Positions 18,222 through 28,553 of a DNA stretch of 64,000 nucleotides are shown one piece after another. The stretch lies in assembly GCA_014656015.1 (NCBI GenBank), contig BNBP01000017.1:42710-106709 (forward strand), given 5' to 3'. A program made the translations under genes and the position numbers. The notes beneath the pieces are model-generated. The model was given only the letters and a program-made list of their open reading frames with translations. It had not been told where the DNA came from and did no database searches. Each line of letters begins with the position of its first letter. The stretch's first letter is position 1. This DNA is from Streptomyces griseoaurantiacus (GTDB taxonomy: Bacteria > Actinomycetota > Actinomycetes > Streptomycetales > Streptomycetaceae).

Positions 18222-18250
18222 AGCGGCTCCTTCCACAGGCTCTGCAGGCT

Positions 18251-19855
<1,605 letters not shown>

Positions 19856-20028
19856 CGGGGATGCGGCTCCCTGCCTGCTCAAGTGGGGACGTGAGGGGGT
19901 GCGACGTGCGCTGGCTCGATCGGTGAACGCTCAGAAGAAGGGTTGGCTACTCATCCGTAGCGTAGTGGTGCGCCTACCGATCGGCAGTGCGGCGTTGGCC
20001 ACACCTTCCGCGCTCTAGGGTGGCCCGT

Positions 20029-20901
20029 ATGACCCCGCGAGACGCTTCCGAACCGCAGCCCAGCCGCTGGTCCGACCTGGACCGGCCGCCGCTCGGCGCC
20101 GCCGCCCTGCGCCGGGCGCTGGTGCGGCCGGGCAGCCTGTGGTCGGAGCTGGACGTCGTGCAGCGCACCGGGTCCACCAACAGCGACCTCGTCGACCGCG
20201 CGGCGAAGGGCGCGGCCGCCGAGGGCGCGGTGCTGGTCGCCGAGGAGCAGAGCGCGGGACGCGGCCGCCTGGACCGGCGGTGGACGGCCCCCGCCCGCTC
20301 CGGACTCTTCTTCTCCGTCCTGCTCGACCCCGCCGAGGTCCCGCTCGCCCGCTGGGGCTGGCTCCCGCTGCTCACCGGCGTCGCGGTGGCCACCGGGCTG
20401 TCCCGGGCGGCGGGCGTCGACACCGCCCTGAAGTGGCCCAACGACCTGCTGGTCACGGTGGACGGCGCCGAGCGCAAGACCGGCGGCATCCTCGCCGAGC
20501 GGGCCGGGGACCGGGGAGTGGTCGTCGGCATCGGCATCAACGTGAGCCTGCGGGCCGAGGAGCTGCCCGTGCCCACCGCCGGCTCGCTGGCCCTCGCGGG
20601 CGCCGCCGGCACCGACCGCGACCCCCTGCTGCGGGCGGTGCTGCGCTCCCTGGAGCAGTGGTACGGCCGCTGGCGGGAGGCCGGCGGGGACGCCGCCGCG
20701 AGCGGTCTCCAGGAGACGTACGCCGCCGGATGCGCGACGCTGGGCCGTACCGTGCGGGCCGACCTGCCGGGCGACCGCTCGGTCACCGGGGAGGCGGTGG
20801 CGGTCGACGGGGACGGACGGCTGGTGATCGCCACGGAGGAAGGGGTACAGGAGCCGGTGGGCGCGGGCGACGTGATCCACCTGCGGCCCGCCGGGGCATG
20901 A
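20029..20901 (+). CDS. birA: Biotin--[acetyl-CoA-carboxylase] ligase
   Basis: 290 residues from ATG 20029. The upstream open frame is rejected because a TAGGGT hexamer (20016-20021) ends 7 nt before this ATG, as in leaderless genes. The active-site loop is AGRGRLDRRWTAPARSGLFFS, followed by LKWPNDLLV, the ligase lysine in KTGGIL and GIGINVS. The last 50 residues form the C-terminal SH3-like cap. No N-terminal helix-turn-helix is present, so this is a class I monofunctional ligase rather than a BirA repressor. It biotinylates AccA2, encoded 4 kb away. Confidence 0.95.
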   Translation: MTPRDASEPQPSRWSDLDRPPLGAAALRRALVRPGSLWSELDVVQRTGSTNSDLVDRAAKGAAAEGAVLVAEEQSAGRGRLDRRWTAPARSGLFFSVLLDPAEVPLARWGWLPLLTGVAVATGLSRAAGVDTALKWPNDLLVTVDGAERKTGGILAERAGDRGVVVGIGINVSLRAEELPVPTAGSLALAGAAGTDRDPLLRAVLRSLEQWYGRWREAGGDAAASGLQETYAAGCATLGRTVRADLPGDRSVTGEAVAVDGDGRLVIATEEGVQEPVGAGDVIHLRPAGA

Positions 20902-21031
20902 CCGCCGCGGATCGGACGCCGGAGACCGGACGCCGACCGGGCGTCTCCTTCGGGGAGTGAGCCACCGCACACCTGCCGTAGAGTTGAGCGCGGTCGATAC
21001 CTGACCGCGACAGATCGGAAGGGCAGCAGGC

Positions 21032-22273
21032 GTGACCGTCGACGATTCGGGCTCGGGTACGGGCGCACATCCCGCCCCCGACGGTGAACCGGCGCGGGAC
21101 GACGAGGCCGGCCCCGGCGAAGCCGGTTCCGAGGAGCCCGCTCCCGACCGCCCGGGTTCCGGCGAGGCCGGAACCCCGGAGGGCGGCCCGGACGAGGCCG
21201 GCGCGGAGGAGGACCCGCTCGCGCTCCGCCTCGAGGGCCTGATCCTCGGCGCCGAGCGCCGCTACACCCCCTTCCAGGCGGCCCGCAGCGCGGGCGTCTC
21301 CATGGAACTGGCCTCCCGCTTCTGGCGGGCCATGGGCTTCGCCGACATCGGCCAGGCCAAGGCGCTCACCGAGGCCGACGTCCTCGCCCTGCGGCGGCTC
21401 GCCGGCCTCGTCGAGGCGGGACTGCTCAGCGAGGCGATGGCGGTGCAGGTCGCCCGCTCCACCGGCCAGACCACCGCCCGGCTGGCCGAATGGCAGATCG
21501 ACTCCTTCCTGGAGGACCTCACCGAGCCGCCCGAGCCCGGCATGACCCGCACCGAGGTGACGTATCCGCTGGTCGAGCTGCTCCTGCCGGAGCTGGAGGA
21601 GTTCCTCGTCTACGTGTGGCGGCGCCAGCTCGCCGCCGCCACCGGCCGGGTCATCCAGGCCACGGACGACGAGGAGATGGTCGACCGCCGCCTCGCCGTC
21701 GGCTTCGCCGACCTCGTCGGCTTCACCCGGCTGACCCGCCGCATGGAGGAGGAGGAGCTCGGCGAACTGGTCGAGGCCTTCGAGACGACGGCCGCCGACC
21801 TGGTCGCCGCGAACGGCGGCCGGCTCATCAAGACCCTCGGCGACGAGGTCCTCTACGCGGCCGACGACGCCGGTGTGGCCGCCGAGACCGCGCTGCGGCT
21901 CATCGAGACCATGGCGAACGACGAGACGATGCCGGAACTGCGCGTAGGGATAGCCTTCGGCACGGTCACCACCCGGATGGGCGATGTGTTCGGCACGACG
22001 GTGAACCTCGCGAGCCGGCTGACCTCGATAGCCCCCAAGGACGCCGTCCTCGTGGACCAGGCGTTCGCCGAGGAACTGATCCGCTCCGGCGAGGCCCCCG
22101 CCTCCGAGGCCGAGGCCGCCGAGGCCGCCGCGACGGCCGAGAAGGAGGGCGAGGAGCCCCCGGTCTACCGCTTCGCCCTCCAGCCCATGTGGCAGCGCCC
22201 GGTCCGCGGGCTCGGCGTGGTGGAACCCTGGCTCCTCACCCGCAGGCCGACGGAGGCGCAGGACACGGTCTGA
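21032..22273 (+). CDS. cya: Class III adenylate cyclase
   Basis: 413 residues from GTG. Residues 1-60 are disordered and acidic. A helical regulatory module follows (about 65-165, YTPFQAARSAGVSMELASRFWRAMGF onward), like the N-terminal domain of the pH-sensing mycobacterial Rv1264 group. The catalytic domain has both metal aspartates (GFADLVGFTRL and TLGDEVLY), the base-selecting Lys (LIKTLGDE) and Asp (MGDVFGTTVNLASRL), and the transition-state Asn/Arg of that last motif, so it should be an active cytosolic ATP cyclase. In Streptomyces this enzyme makes the cAMP needed for germination and development. It stands as its own unit. Confidence 0.93.
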   Translation: MTVDDSGSGTGAHPAPDGEPARDDEAGPGEAGSEEPAPDRPGSGEAGTPEGGPDEAGAEEDPLALRLEGLILGAERRYTPFQAARSAGVSMELASRFWRAMGFADIGQAKALTEADVLALRRLAGLVEAGLLSEAMAVQVARSTGQTTARLAEWQIDSFLEDLTEPPEPGMTRTEVTYPLVELLLPELEEFLVYVWRRQLAAATGRVIQATDDEEMVDRRLAVGFADLVGFTRLTRRMEEEELGELVEAFETTAADLVAANGGRLIKTLGDEVLYAADDAGVAAETALRLIETMANDETMPELRVGIAFGTVTTRMGDVFGTTVNLASRLTSIAPKDAVLVDQAFAEELIRSGEAPASEAEAAEAAATAEKEGEEPPVYRFALQPMWQRPVRGLGVVEPWLLTRRPTEAQDTV

Positions 22274-22402
22274 CCGTGTGACGGGCGCGAGCGCCTGAGA
22301 GCCCGCGCGCGTGACGCGTGTGGCGCACGGCCCGTAGGCCCCCCGGCTCCGCCTCCCCACTTCCCCCGCGCCCCGCCGCCTGCGATCATCGACCCCACGG
22401 AA

Positions 22403-22418
22403 GTTAACCCACGTTAAC
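22403..22418. promoter_or_regulatory. GTTAAC-CCAC-GTTAAC inverted repeat
   Basis: Two GTTAAC hexamers, each self-complementary, are separated by 4 bp and end 12 bp before the enoyl-CoA hydratase ATG. Spacing and placement suit a repressor site at the promoter or leader. No adjacent regulator gene was found. Confidence 0.45.
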
Positions 22419-22430
22419 CGGGAGGGCGTC

Positions 22431-23297
22431 ATGGACGGCACGTCGGACCGCACGGAAGCCGCGGACCACACGGAACCCGCCGGCGAACAGCGCGAACAGC
22501 GCGAGGAACGTGAAGAGCGCTTCGGGTCCCACGTCGCCGTGCGCCACCACGCCCACGTCGCCGAACTGGTCCTCGACCGCCCGAAGGCCATGAACGCCGT
22601 CTCGACGGAGATGGCCCGCTCCCTGGCCGCCGCCTGCGCCACCCTGGCCGAGGACCGCGCCGTACGGGCGGTCGTCCTCACCTCCACCCACGAGCGGGCC
22701 TTCTGCGTCGGCGCCGACCTGAAGGAGCGCAACTCCCTCACGGACGCCGAACTCCTCGCCCAACGCCCCCTCGCCCGCGCCGCCTACACCGGCGTCCTGG
22801 ACCTGCCGATGCCGACGATCGCCGCGGTGCACGGCTTCGCGCTGGGCGGCGGCTTCGAACTCGCCCTCGCCTGCGACGTGATCGTCGCCGACCGTACGGC
22901 CGTGGTGGGGCTGCCGGAGGTCTCGGTGGGCGTCATCCCGGGCGGCGGCGGCACGCAGCTGCTGCCCCGCCGGGTGGGCGCGGCGCGCGCGGCGGAGCTG
23001 ATCTTCTCGGCGCGCCGGGTGGAGGCGGCCGAGGCCCGGGAGCTCGGCCTGGTGGACGAACTGGTGGAGGCGGGCGGCGACCGCGAGGCGGCGCTCGCGC
23101 TGGGCGCGCGGTTCGCCGCGAACTCGCCGGTGGGACTGCGGGCGGCGAAGCGGGCGCTGCGGGTCGGCTGGGGGCTGGAGTTCCGGGCGGGTCTGGAGGT
23201 GGAGGACGCGGCCTGGCGCACGGTCGCGTTCTCGCCGGACCGCGCGGAGGGAGTGGCGGCGTTCAACGAGCGCCGGGCTCCCCGCTGGAGCGACTGA
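22431..23297 (+). CDS. Enoyl-CoA hydratase/isomerase family protein
   Basis: 288 residues from ATG with GGGAGGGCG just upstream. The first 35 residues are a charged extension (Glu/Arg-rich). The crotonase fold begins at VAVRHHAHVAELVLDRPKAMNAVS. The oxyanion-hole motifs are FCVGADLKE and HGFALGGGFELALACD. Catalytic-region glutamates lie in LPEVSVGVIPGGGGTQLLPR. It probably hydrates 2-enoyl-CoA in beta-oxidation or in amino-acid or terpenoid degradation. It is not in an obvious catabolic operon, so the substrate is open. Confidence 0.92.
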   Translation: MDGTSDRTEAADHTEPAGEQREQREEREERFGSHVAVRHHAHVAELVLDRPKAMNAVSTEMARSLAAACATLAEDRAVRAVVLTSTHERAFCVGADLKERNSLTDAELLAQRPLARAAYTGVLDLPMPTIAAVHGFALGGGFELALACDVIVADRTAVVGLPEVSVGVIPGGGGTQLLPRRVGAARAAELIFSARRVEAAEARELGLVDELVEAGGDREAALALGARFAANSPVGLRAAKRALRVGWGLEFRAGLEVEDAAWRTVAFSPDRAEGVAAFNERRAPRWSD

Positions 23298-23371
23298 GGG
23301 CGGCGGCGTCCGCTCCGGCCACGACGGAGGGAACGCGGCCACGCCGCCCGCCCCCGGCCGCACGGACATCC

Positions 23372-23445
23372 CACCCCCGGGCCTCGCCGCCACCCCACCC
23401 TCCGGGCCCCGCCGCCACCCCACCCTCCGGGCCCCGCCGCCACCC
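23372..23445. repeat. GC-rich tandem repeat, 3 units of 24-25 bp
   Basis: The unit CACCCTCCGGGCCCCGCCGC plus CACCC occurs at 23372-23395 (one base shorter, variant), 23396-23420 and 23421-23445. It fills the gap between the enoyl-CoA hydratase and GGDEF genes and has no open frame. Confidence 0.8.
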
Positions 23446-23521
23446 CGCCCCGGCCCTCATGGCCACCCCGTTCGCCGCCCCCAACCTCCCGTATCGCCCC
23501 ATTTCTCCCTAACCTGGAGCG

Positions 23522-24679
23522 ATGGGTGAGGACAGACGGTTGCGGGCCGTGGTCGCGCTGGCGCAGGGCATGGCCGCCGCGCCCGCCCCGCGCGAGGCCT
23601 ACCGCGCCGCCGCCCTGCGGGCCTGCGAGGCGCTCGCCGGCAGCTTCGCCGCGCTCTCCGTCTGGGAACGGGACCGGGGCTGCCTGCGCGTCCTGGTGAA
23701 CGTCGGCGCCCGCGCCGAGGACGAGGAGGAGTTCCCCGAGGACGAGACGTACCCCGTGTACGAGTTCCCGGAGATCACCGAGTTCCTGCACGAGCGCTGG
23801 GCCGGCGGCGTCGGGCCCAGCGCCTGGGTGGAGACCGCGGGCGGCCCCAGGGGCGCCTCGGCCGCCCGCGCCGGCTACTGCCACCAGCGGGTCGCGGCGC
23901 TGCGCCGGCGGGGCCGGGGCTGCTGCGTCGTCGCCCCGGTGGTGCTGCACGGCCGCGCCTGGGGGGAGCTGTACGTGGCGCGGCGGGCGGGCGTGGCCGT
24001 CTTCGACCGGGAGGACGCGGACTTCGCGACGGTGCTGGCCTCGGTCGTGGCCGCCGGGATCGCGCAGACCGAGCGGCTGGAGGAGGCCCGCCGGCTGGCC
24101 TTCACGGACGCCCTGACCGGCCTCGCCAACCGCCGCGCGGTCGACATGCGGCTGGACGAGGCGCTGGAGCGGCACCGTGCGGAGGGGGCCGTCGTCAGCC
24201 TCGTCGTGTGCGACCTCAACGGACTGAAGCGGGTCAACGACACCCGTGGCCACGCCGTGGGCGACCGGCTGCTGGAACGCTTCGGCTCCGTGCTCTCCCT
24301 GTGCGGCGCGATGCTCCCGGGCACGCTCGCCGCGCGGCTCGGCGGCGACGAGTTCTGCCTGCTCGCGGTGGGCCCGTCCGGGGACGAGGTGGTGCGCGCG
24401 GCGGAGGAGCTGTGCCGGCGGGCGGCCGAGCTGGAGCTGGGGGACGGGGTGGCCTGCGGGGTCGCCTCCACCGACGACCCGATCGGGCCGCTCCGTTCGG
24501 GACGGCGGCTGTTCCGGCTCGCCGACGCGGCGCAGTACCGGGCGAAGGCCCTCCGGGCGGACCGGCCGGTGGTGGCGGGACGCGAGGGCGAGGGCGAGGA
24601 CGACCCGGTCGTGCGGCTCGCCGACGCCCCGCCGAAGGGGGCGGCCGAGCGGCGCGCCTTCCGCGGCCGCGTGCCGTGA
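23522..24679 (+). CDS. GAF-GGDEF diguanylate cyclase
   Basis: 385 residues. A GAF-like sensor (about 10-185) precedes the GGDEF domain, which opens with FTDALTGLANRRAVDMRLDEAL and carries the metal Asp in VVCDLNGLKRVND. The A-site is an intact GGDEF at residues 274-278, so it should make c-di-GMP from two GTP. The position where an RxxD inhibitory site would lie reads LPGT, so classical product inhibition is not expected. In Streptomyces c-di-GMP acts through BldD to block sporulation. The architecture matches CdgE as I remember it. There are no membrane helices. A TAACCT hexamer lies 6 nt before the ATG. Confidence 0.92.
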   Translation: MGEDRRLRAVVALAQGMAAAPAPREAYRAAALRACEALAGSFAALSVWERDRGCLRVLVNVGARAEDEEEFPEDETYPVYEFPEITEFLHERWAGGVGPSAWVETAGGPRGASAARAGYCHQRVAALRRRGRGCCVVAPVVLHGRAWGELYVARRAGVAVFDREDADFATVLASVVAAGIAQTERLEEARRLAFTDALTGLANRRAVDMRLDEALERHRAEGAVVSLVVCDLNGLKRVNDTRGHAVGDRLLERFGSVLSLCGAMLPGTLAARLGGDEFCLLAVGPSGDEVVRAAEELCRRAAELELGDGVACGVASTDDPIGPLRSGRRLFRLADAAQYRAKALRADRPVVAGREGEGEDDPVVRLADAPPKGAAERRAFRGRVP

Positions 24680-24739
24680 CCCGGGACGGCCGCGTGCCGT
24701 GACCCGAGGCCGTCGTGTGCCGTGACCCGAGGCCGTCGT
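24671..24739. repeat. Tandem repeat, 3 units of 23 bp, starting inside a stop codon region
   Basis: Units of GTGCCGTGACCCGAGGCCGT plus CGT occur at 24671-24693 (diverged), 24694-24716 and 24717-24739, the last two identical. The first unit contains the last codons and stop of the GGDEF gene, so the gene's 3' end has been tandemly duplicated into the spacer. Confidence 0.8.
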
Positions 24740-24861
24740 GTGCCGTGCGTCGCGAGGCGCGGACGGCGTGGGCGCGGCGGGCCCGCGGTGTGGTGCGCGC
24801 CTCCCGTTCCCCGCCGGCCCCACCCGTGACACCGTCGAATTCACTGCGTACGCTCCTGAAT

Positions 24862-26406
24862 ATGGATATGCACACCGTGGTGGTGGGGACCACCTCAGTC
24901 ACCGCGTCCGACGTGCTCGCCGTCGCCCGTGACGGGGCCCGCGTCGAGCTCTCCGAGGACGCCCGCGCGGCCCTCGCCGCCGCCCGCCGCACCGTCGACG
25001 CGCTCGCCGCCAAGCCCGAGCCCGTCTACGGCGTCAGCACCGGCTTCGGCGCCCTCGCCACCCGGCACATCGGCCCGGAACTGCGCACCCGGCTCCAGCG
25101 CAACATCGTCCGCTCGCACGCCGCCGGCATGGGCCCCCGCGTCGAGCGCGAGGTCGTCCGCGCGCTGATGTTCCTGCGGCTGAAGACCGTCTGCTCCGGG
25201 CACACCGGTGTCCGCCCCGAGGTCGCGCAGACCATGGCGGACCTGCTGAACGCCGGCATCACCCCGGTCGTCCACGAGTACGGCTCCCTCGGCTGCTCCG
25301 GCGACCTCGCGCCGCTCTCGCACTGCGCGCTCACCCTCATGGGGGAGGGCGAGGCGGAGGACGCCGAGGGTGTGGTGCGCCCCGCCGCCGAACTCCTCGC
25401 CGCGCACGGCATCGACCCCGTCGAACTGCGGGAGAAGGAGGGCCTCGCCCTCCTCAACGGCACCGACGGCATGCTCGGCATGCTGCTCATGGCCCTCGCC
25501 GACCTCGAGGTCCTCTACAAGACCGCCGACGTCACCGCCGCCCTCAGCCTGGAGGCGCTGCTCGGCACCGACCGGGTGCTCGCCCCCGAGCTGCACGCCA
25601 TCCGCCCGCACCCCGGGCAGGCCGCGAGCGCCGCCAACATGCTCGCCGTGCTGCGCGGCTCCGAACTCACCGGGCACCACCAGGACGACGCGCCCCGCGT
25701 GCAGGACGCGTACTCGGTGCGCTGCGCGCCCCAGGTCGCGGGCGCGGGCCGGGACACCCTCGCGCACGCCCGTCTGGTCGCCGAGCGCGAGCTGGCCGCC
25801 GCCGTGGACAACCCGGTGGTGCTGCCCGACGGCAGGGTGGAGTCCAACGGGAACTTCCACGGCGCCCCGGTGGCGTACGTGCTGGACTTCCTCGCGATCG
25901 CCGTCGCCGACCTGGCCTCCATCGCCGAGCGGCGCACCGACCGGCTGCTCGACAAGAACCGCAGCCACGGGCTGCCGCCGTTCCTCGCCGACGACCCGGG
26001 CGTCGACTCCGGGCTGATGATCGCCCAGTACACGCAGGCCGCGCTGGTCAGCGAGTTGAAGCGGCTCGCGGTGCCCGCCTCGGTCGACTCCATCCCGTCC
26101 TCCGCGATGCAGGAGGACCATGTCTCGATGGGCTGGTCGGCGGCGCGCAAGCTGCGGACGGCGGTCGACAACCTCGCCCGCGTGCTGGCGGTCGAGCTCT
26201 ACGCGGCCACCCGCGCGATCGAACTGCGCGAGGGTCTGACCCCCGCCCCGGCGAGCCGTGCGGCGATCGACGCGGCCCGCGCGGCGGGCATCGGCGGCCC
26301 GGGCCCCGACCGCCACCTCGCCCCCGACCTCGCGGCGGCGGACGCCTTCGTCCGGGCCGGCGGCGCGGTCGCGGCCGTGGAGACCGTCACCGGTCCACTG
26401 GCCTGA
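24862..26406 (+). CDS. hutH: Histidine ammonia-lyase
   Basis: 514 residues from ATG 24862 (MDMHTVVVGTTSV). A long upstream in-frame extension covers the tandem repeat and is rejected. The MIO-forming tripeptide is Cys145-Ser146-Gly147 in GSLGCSGDLAPLSH, a Cys variant of the usual ASG. Other family residues are YGVSTGFGALA, LLNGTDGMLGM, QDAYSVRCAPQV, NPVVLPDGRVESNGNFHG and SAMQEDHVSMGW. It deaminates L-histidine to trans-urocanate, the first step of histidine use. The other hut genes are not in the window. It is preceded by a 182-bp gap. Confidence 0.96.
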   Translation: MDMHTVVVGTTSVTASDVLAVARDGARVELSEDARAALAAARRTVDALAAKPEPVYGVSTGFGALATRHIGPELRTRLQRNIVRSHAAGMGPRVEREVVRALMFLRLKTVCSGHTGVRPEVAQTMADLLNAGITPVVHEYGSLGCSGDLAPLSHCALTLMGEGEAEDAEGVVRPAAELLAAHGIDPVELREKEGLALLNGTDGMLGMLLMALADLEVLYKTADVTAALSLEALLGTDRVLAPELHAIRPHPGQAASAANMLAVLRGSELTGHHQDDAPRVQDAYSVRCAPQVAGAGRDTLAHARLVAERELAAAVDNPVVLPDGRVESNGNFHGAPVAYVLDFLAIAVADLASIAERRTDRLLDKNRSHGLPPFLADDPGVDSGLMIAQYTQAALVSELKRLAVPASVDSIPSSAMQEDHVSMGWSAARKLRTAVDNLARVLAVELYAATRAIELREGLTPAPASRAAIDAARAAGIGGPGPDRHLAPDLAAADAFVRAGGAVAAVETVTGPLA

Positions 26407-26453
26407 GGGTTCCCGTCACTCGCCGGGGGAGGCGCACGGGAGCGTGCGGCGGA

Positions 26454-26870
26454 TCAGTACGCCGTCGCGCGCTCCCGCCGTACGGAGTACGCCACGAAAC
26501 CCGCGCCCAGACCGAGCAGCAGCGTGCCACCGACGACGTACGGGGTGGTGTCGATGCTTCCGGTGTCGGCGAGCCGGGTGTCCGCCGAGCCCTCGATGCC
26601 GTCGAGGGCCCGCGTGCCCGTGGCCGGCTCCCCCTCGGACCCGCCCGTCGCCTCCGAGGCGGCGCGCGCGGCCGTGCCGTTCGTGGTGGCAGCGTCGTCG
26701 GAGGTTCTCGCGACCGCCGAGGTGCCGGTCACGGTCGACGACTCCTGGGCCGTGTCCTGCGAGGCGTTCGCGGACGGGACGAACCACAGGGCCGCGAGCA
26801 TGGTCCCCGCGGCGGTGGCGGTCAGCAACGATCGGCGTGCGGTGGACGACGATCGGCGTGCGGCGGACAC
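26454..26870 (-). CDS. Cell-wall-anchored protein with LAxTG sortase signal
   Basis: 138 residues. A basic N-terminus (RRSSSTARRSLL) and hydrophobic core with a PSANA|SQ cleavage site make a Sec-type signal peptide (about 1-37). The mature part is a short Ser/Thr/Ala/Glu-rich stretch of about 60 residues with no fold. The C-terminus has LADTG (residues 100-104), then the hydrophobic helix YVVGGTLLLGLGAGFVAYSV and RRER. LAxTG plus helix plus basic tail is the class E sortase sorting signal known from chaplins and other Streptomyces surface proteins. It should be linked to peptidoglycan. It is divergent from the L,D-transpeptidase gene, 429 bp apart. Confidence 0.85.
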   Translation of the reverse strand: MSAARRSSSTARRSLLTATAAGTMLAALWFVPSANASQDTAQESSTVTGTSAVARTSDDAATTNGTAARAASEATGGSEGEPATGTRALDGIEGSADTRLADTGSIDTTPYVVGGTLLLGLGAGFVAYSVRRERATAY

Positions 26871-27299
26871 GAAATATCGATCCCCTTGTGGCGCTTGCGA
26901 ATTGGCCGTGTGGGCAGATGCTAGTGAAAGGCGTGGGTCGCGGGAAAGTCACGGTCTCCGAACGATCGGAGCGAGGTGGTTTCGCGCCACTCTCGTGCGC
27001 CACCGCGCGTGACGGTGCGCCACCCCTCGGTGGGACCCCCCGGTGCGTGGCACGCGCGGCGGCACGAGGATGATTGGTCCTCGGGATCCCCGCAATCGGG
27101 AACCGGAACGGGAATCCGCGCGTCTGAGTGATTGCTCCCTGGCGTCCCTCGCGACGCGGTGACCTCCGCGCGCCCGCCGTCCGGCGTGGTGTGGGTAACA
27201 CGCCCGGGCCCTGTGGATGGGGCCGGACCGGTCGTAGCGTTGAAGTTTATGACGGGGATCTCGGGGTTTTTCGGGGATTCGGCAACGATGGAGAAGCGT
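26871..27299. other. 429-bp divergent regulatory region
   Basis: There is no credible gene between the LAxTG protein and the L,D-transpeptidase. The region contains a sigma-E-like promoter (27099-27127), several short inverted GC stretches and the long leader of the transpeptidase gene. Confidence 0.5.
27099..27127 (+). promoter_or_regulatory. Candidate ECF sigma-E promoter
   Basis: GGAAC at 27099-27103 and GTCTGA at 27122-27127 are separated by 18 bp, which fits the GGAAC-n-GTCT pattern known for Streptomyces sigma-E (cell-envelope stress). It would give a leader of roughly 165 nt to the L,D-transpeptidase start. Cell-wall genes are the known sigma-E regulon; this site itself is inferred. 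Confidence 0.45.
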
Positions 27300-28553
27300 G
27301 TGATGACGGACGGTAAGCGGCGCAAGGGTCTCGTGGCCGCGTCCGCACTGCTGGGCGGCGTGCTGGTGCTCACCGGATGCAGCGGTGGCGACTCCGACGC
27401 CGAGGGGGGCGACGGCGACTCCACCTCGCAGGCGAAGGCCGACGAGGCGGCCGCGCAGAAGGCGTCCGAGGCGGACATCAAGATCACGCCGAAGGACGGC
27501 TCGGACAACGCCTCCATCAACAACGCCGCCAAGGTCGTGGTGGCCAAGGGCACGCTGACCGACGTGACCATGACCACGGCTTCCGGCACCGCGGTCTCCG
27601 GCCGGATATCGGCCGACAAGAAGAGCTGGGCGCCCAGCGGCCAGCTCGAGCGGGCCACCACCTACAAGGTCGCGGTGACCGCCAAGGACGCCAAGGGCCG
27701 CGCCGCCCACGAGAACGCCTCGTTCACCACGGTCTCGCAGGCGCACTCCTTCATCGGCAACTTCACGCCGGACAACGGCCAGACGGTCGGCGTCGGCATG
27801 CCCGTGTCGATCAACTTCGACAAGGCCATCACCAATAAGGCGGCCGTGCAGAAGGGCATCACCGTCACCTCCAGCGCCGGGCAGGAGGTCGTCGGCCACT
27901 GGTTCAACGCCAACCGCATCGACTTCCGTCCCGAGAAGTACTGGACGGAGAACTCCACGGTCACCCTCAAGCTCGCGCTCGACGGGGTCCAGGGGGCGAG
28001 CGGCGTCTACGGCGTCCAGCAGAAGACGGTGACCTTCAAGATCGGCCGCAACCAGGTCTCCTACGTCGACGCGCAGACCAAGCAGATGAAGGTCACGCAG
28101 GACGGCAAGACCATCAAGACCATCCCGATCTCCGCCGGTTCGCCCGAGAACAAGACCTACGAGGGCCAGATGGTGATCTCCGAGAAGTTCAAGGAGACCC
28201 GGATGAACGGCGCCACGGTCGGCTTCACGGACGACGACGGCAAGGGCGAGTACGACATCAAGGACGTGCCGCACGCCATGCGGCTGAGCAGCTCCGGCAC
28301 GTTCATCCACGGCAACTACTGGGGCGCCAAGTCCATCTTCGGTGCCGTGAACACCAGCCACGGCTGTGTCGGCCTGTCCGACACCAAGGGCGCCAACGAC
28401 TCCAGCACCCCGGCCGCCTGGTTCTACAACGGCTCCCTGATCGGGGACGTGGTGGTCGTCCAGAACACCGGCGACAAGACCGTCGCCCCGGACAACGGCC
28501 TCAACGGCTGGAACATGAGCTGGGCCGACTGGAAGGCCGGCTCGGCCGTCTGA
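27300..28553 (+). CDS. L,D-transpeptidase lipoprotein (Ig-like plus YkuD)
   Basis: 417 residues from GTG 27300, chosen because GGAG lies 6 nt upstream. ATG 27288 and 27303 are alternatives. The lipobox LVLTG-C27 marks a lipoprotein. After a charged linker, two Ig-like domains (about 55-245) precede the YkuD catalytic domain. The active-site motif reads HGNYWGA and SHGCVGLS, with the catalytic Cys in SHGC. It makes 3-3 cross-links in peptidoglycan or attaches proteins to it, outside the membrane, like mycobacterial LdtMt2. It has its own strong terminator (28676-28719). Confidence 0.95.
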   Translation: MMTDGKRRKGLVAASALLGGVLVLTGCSGGDSDAEGGDGDSTSQAKADEAAAQKASEADIKITPKDGSDNASINNAAKVVVAKGTLTDVTMTTASGTAVSGRISADKKSWAPSGQLERATTYKVAVTAKDAKGRAAHENASFTTVSQAHSFIGNFTPDNGQTVGVGMPVSINFDKAITNKAAVQKGITVTSSAGQEVVGHWFNANRIDFRPEKYWTENSTVTLKLALDGVQGASGVYGVQQKTVTFKIGRNQVSYVDAQTKQMKVTQDGKTIKTIPISAGSPENKTYEGQMVISEKFKETRMNGATVGFTDDDGKGEYDIKDVPHAMRLSSSGTFIHGNYWGAKSIFGAVNTSHGCVGLSDTKGANDSSTPAAWFYNGSLIGDVVVVQNTGDKTVAPDNGLNGWNMSWADWKAGSAV

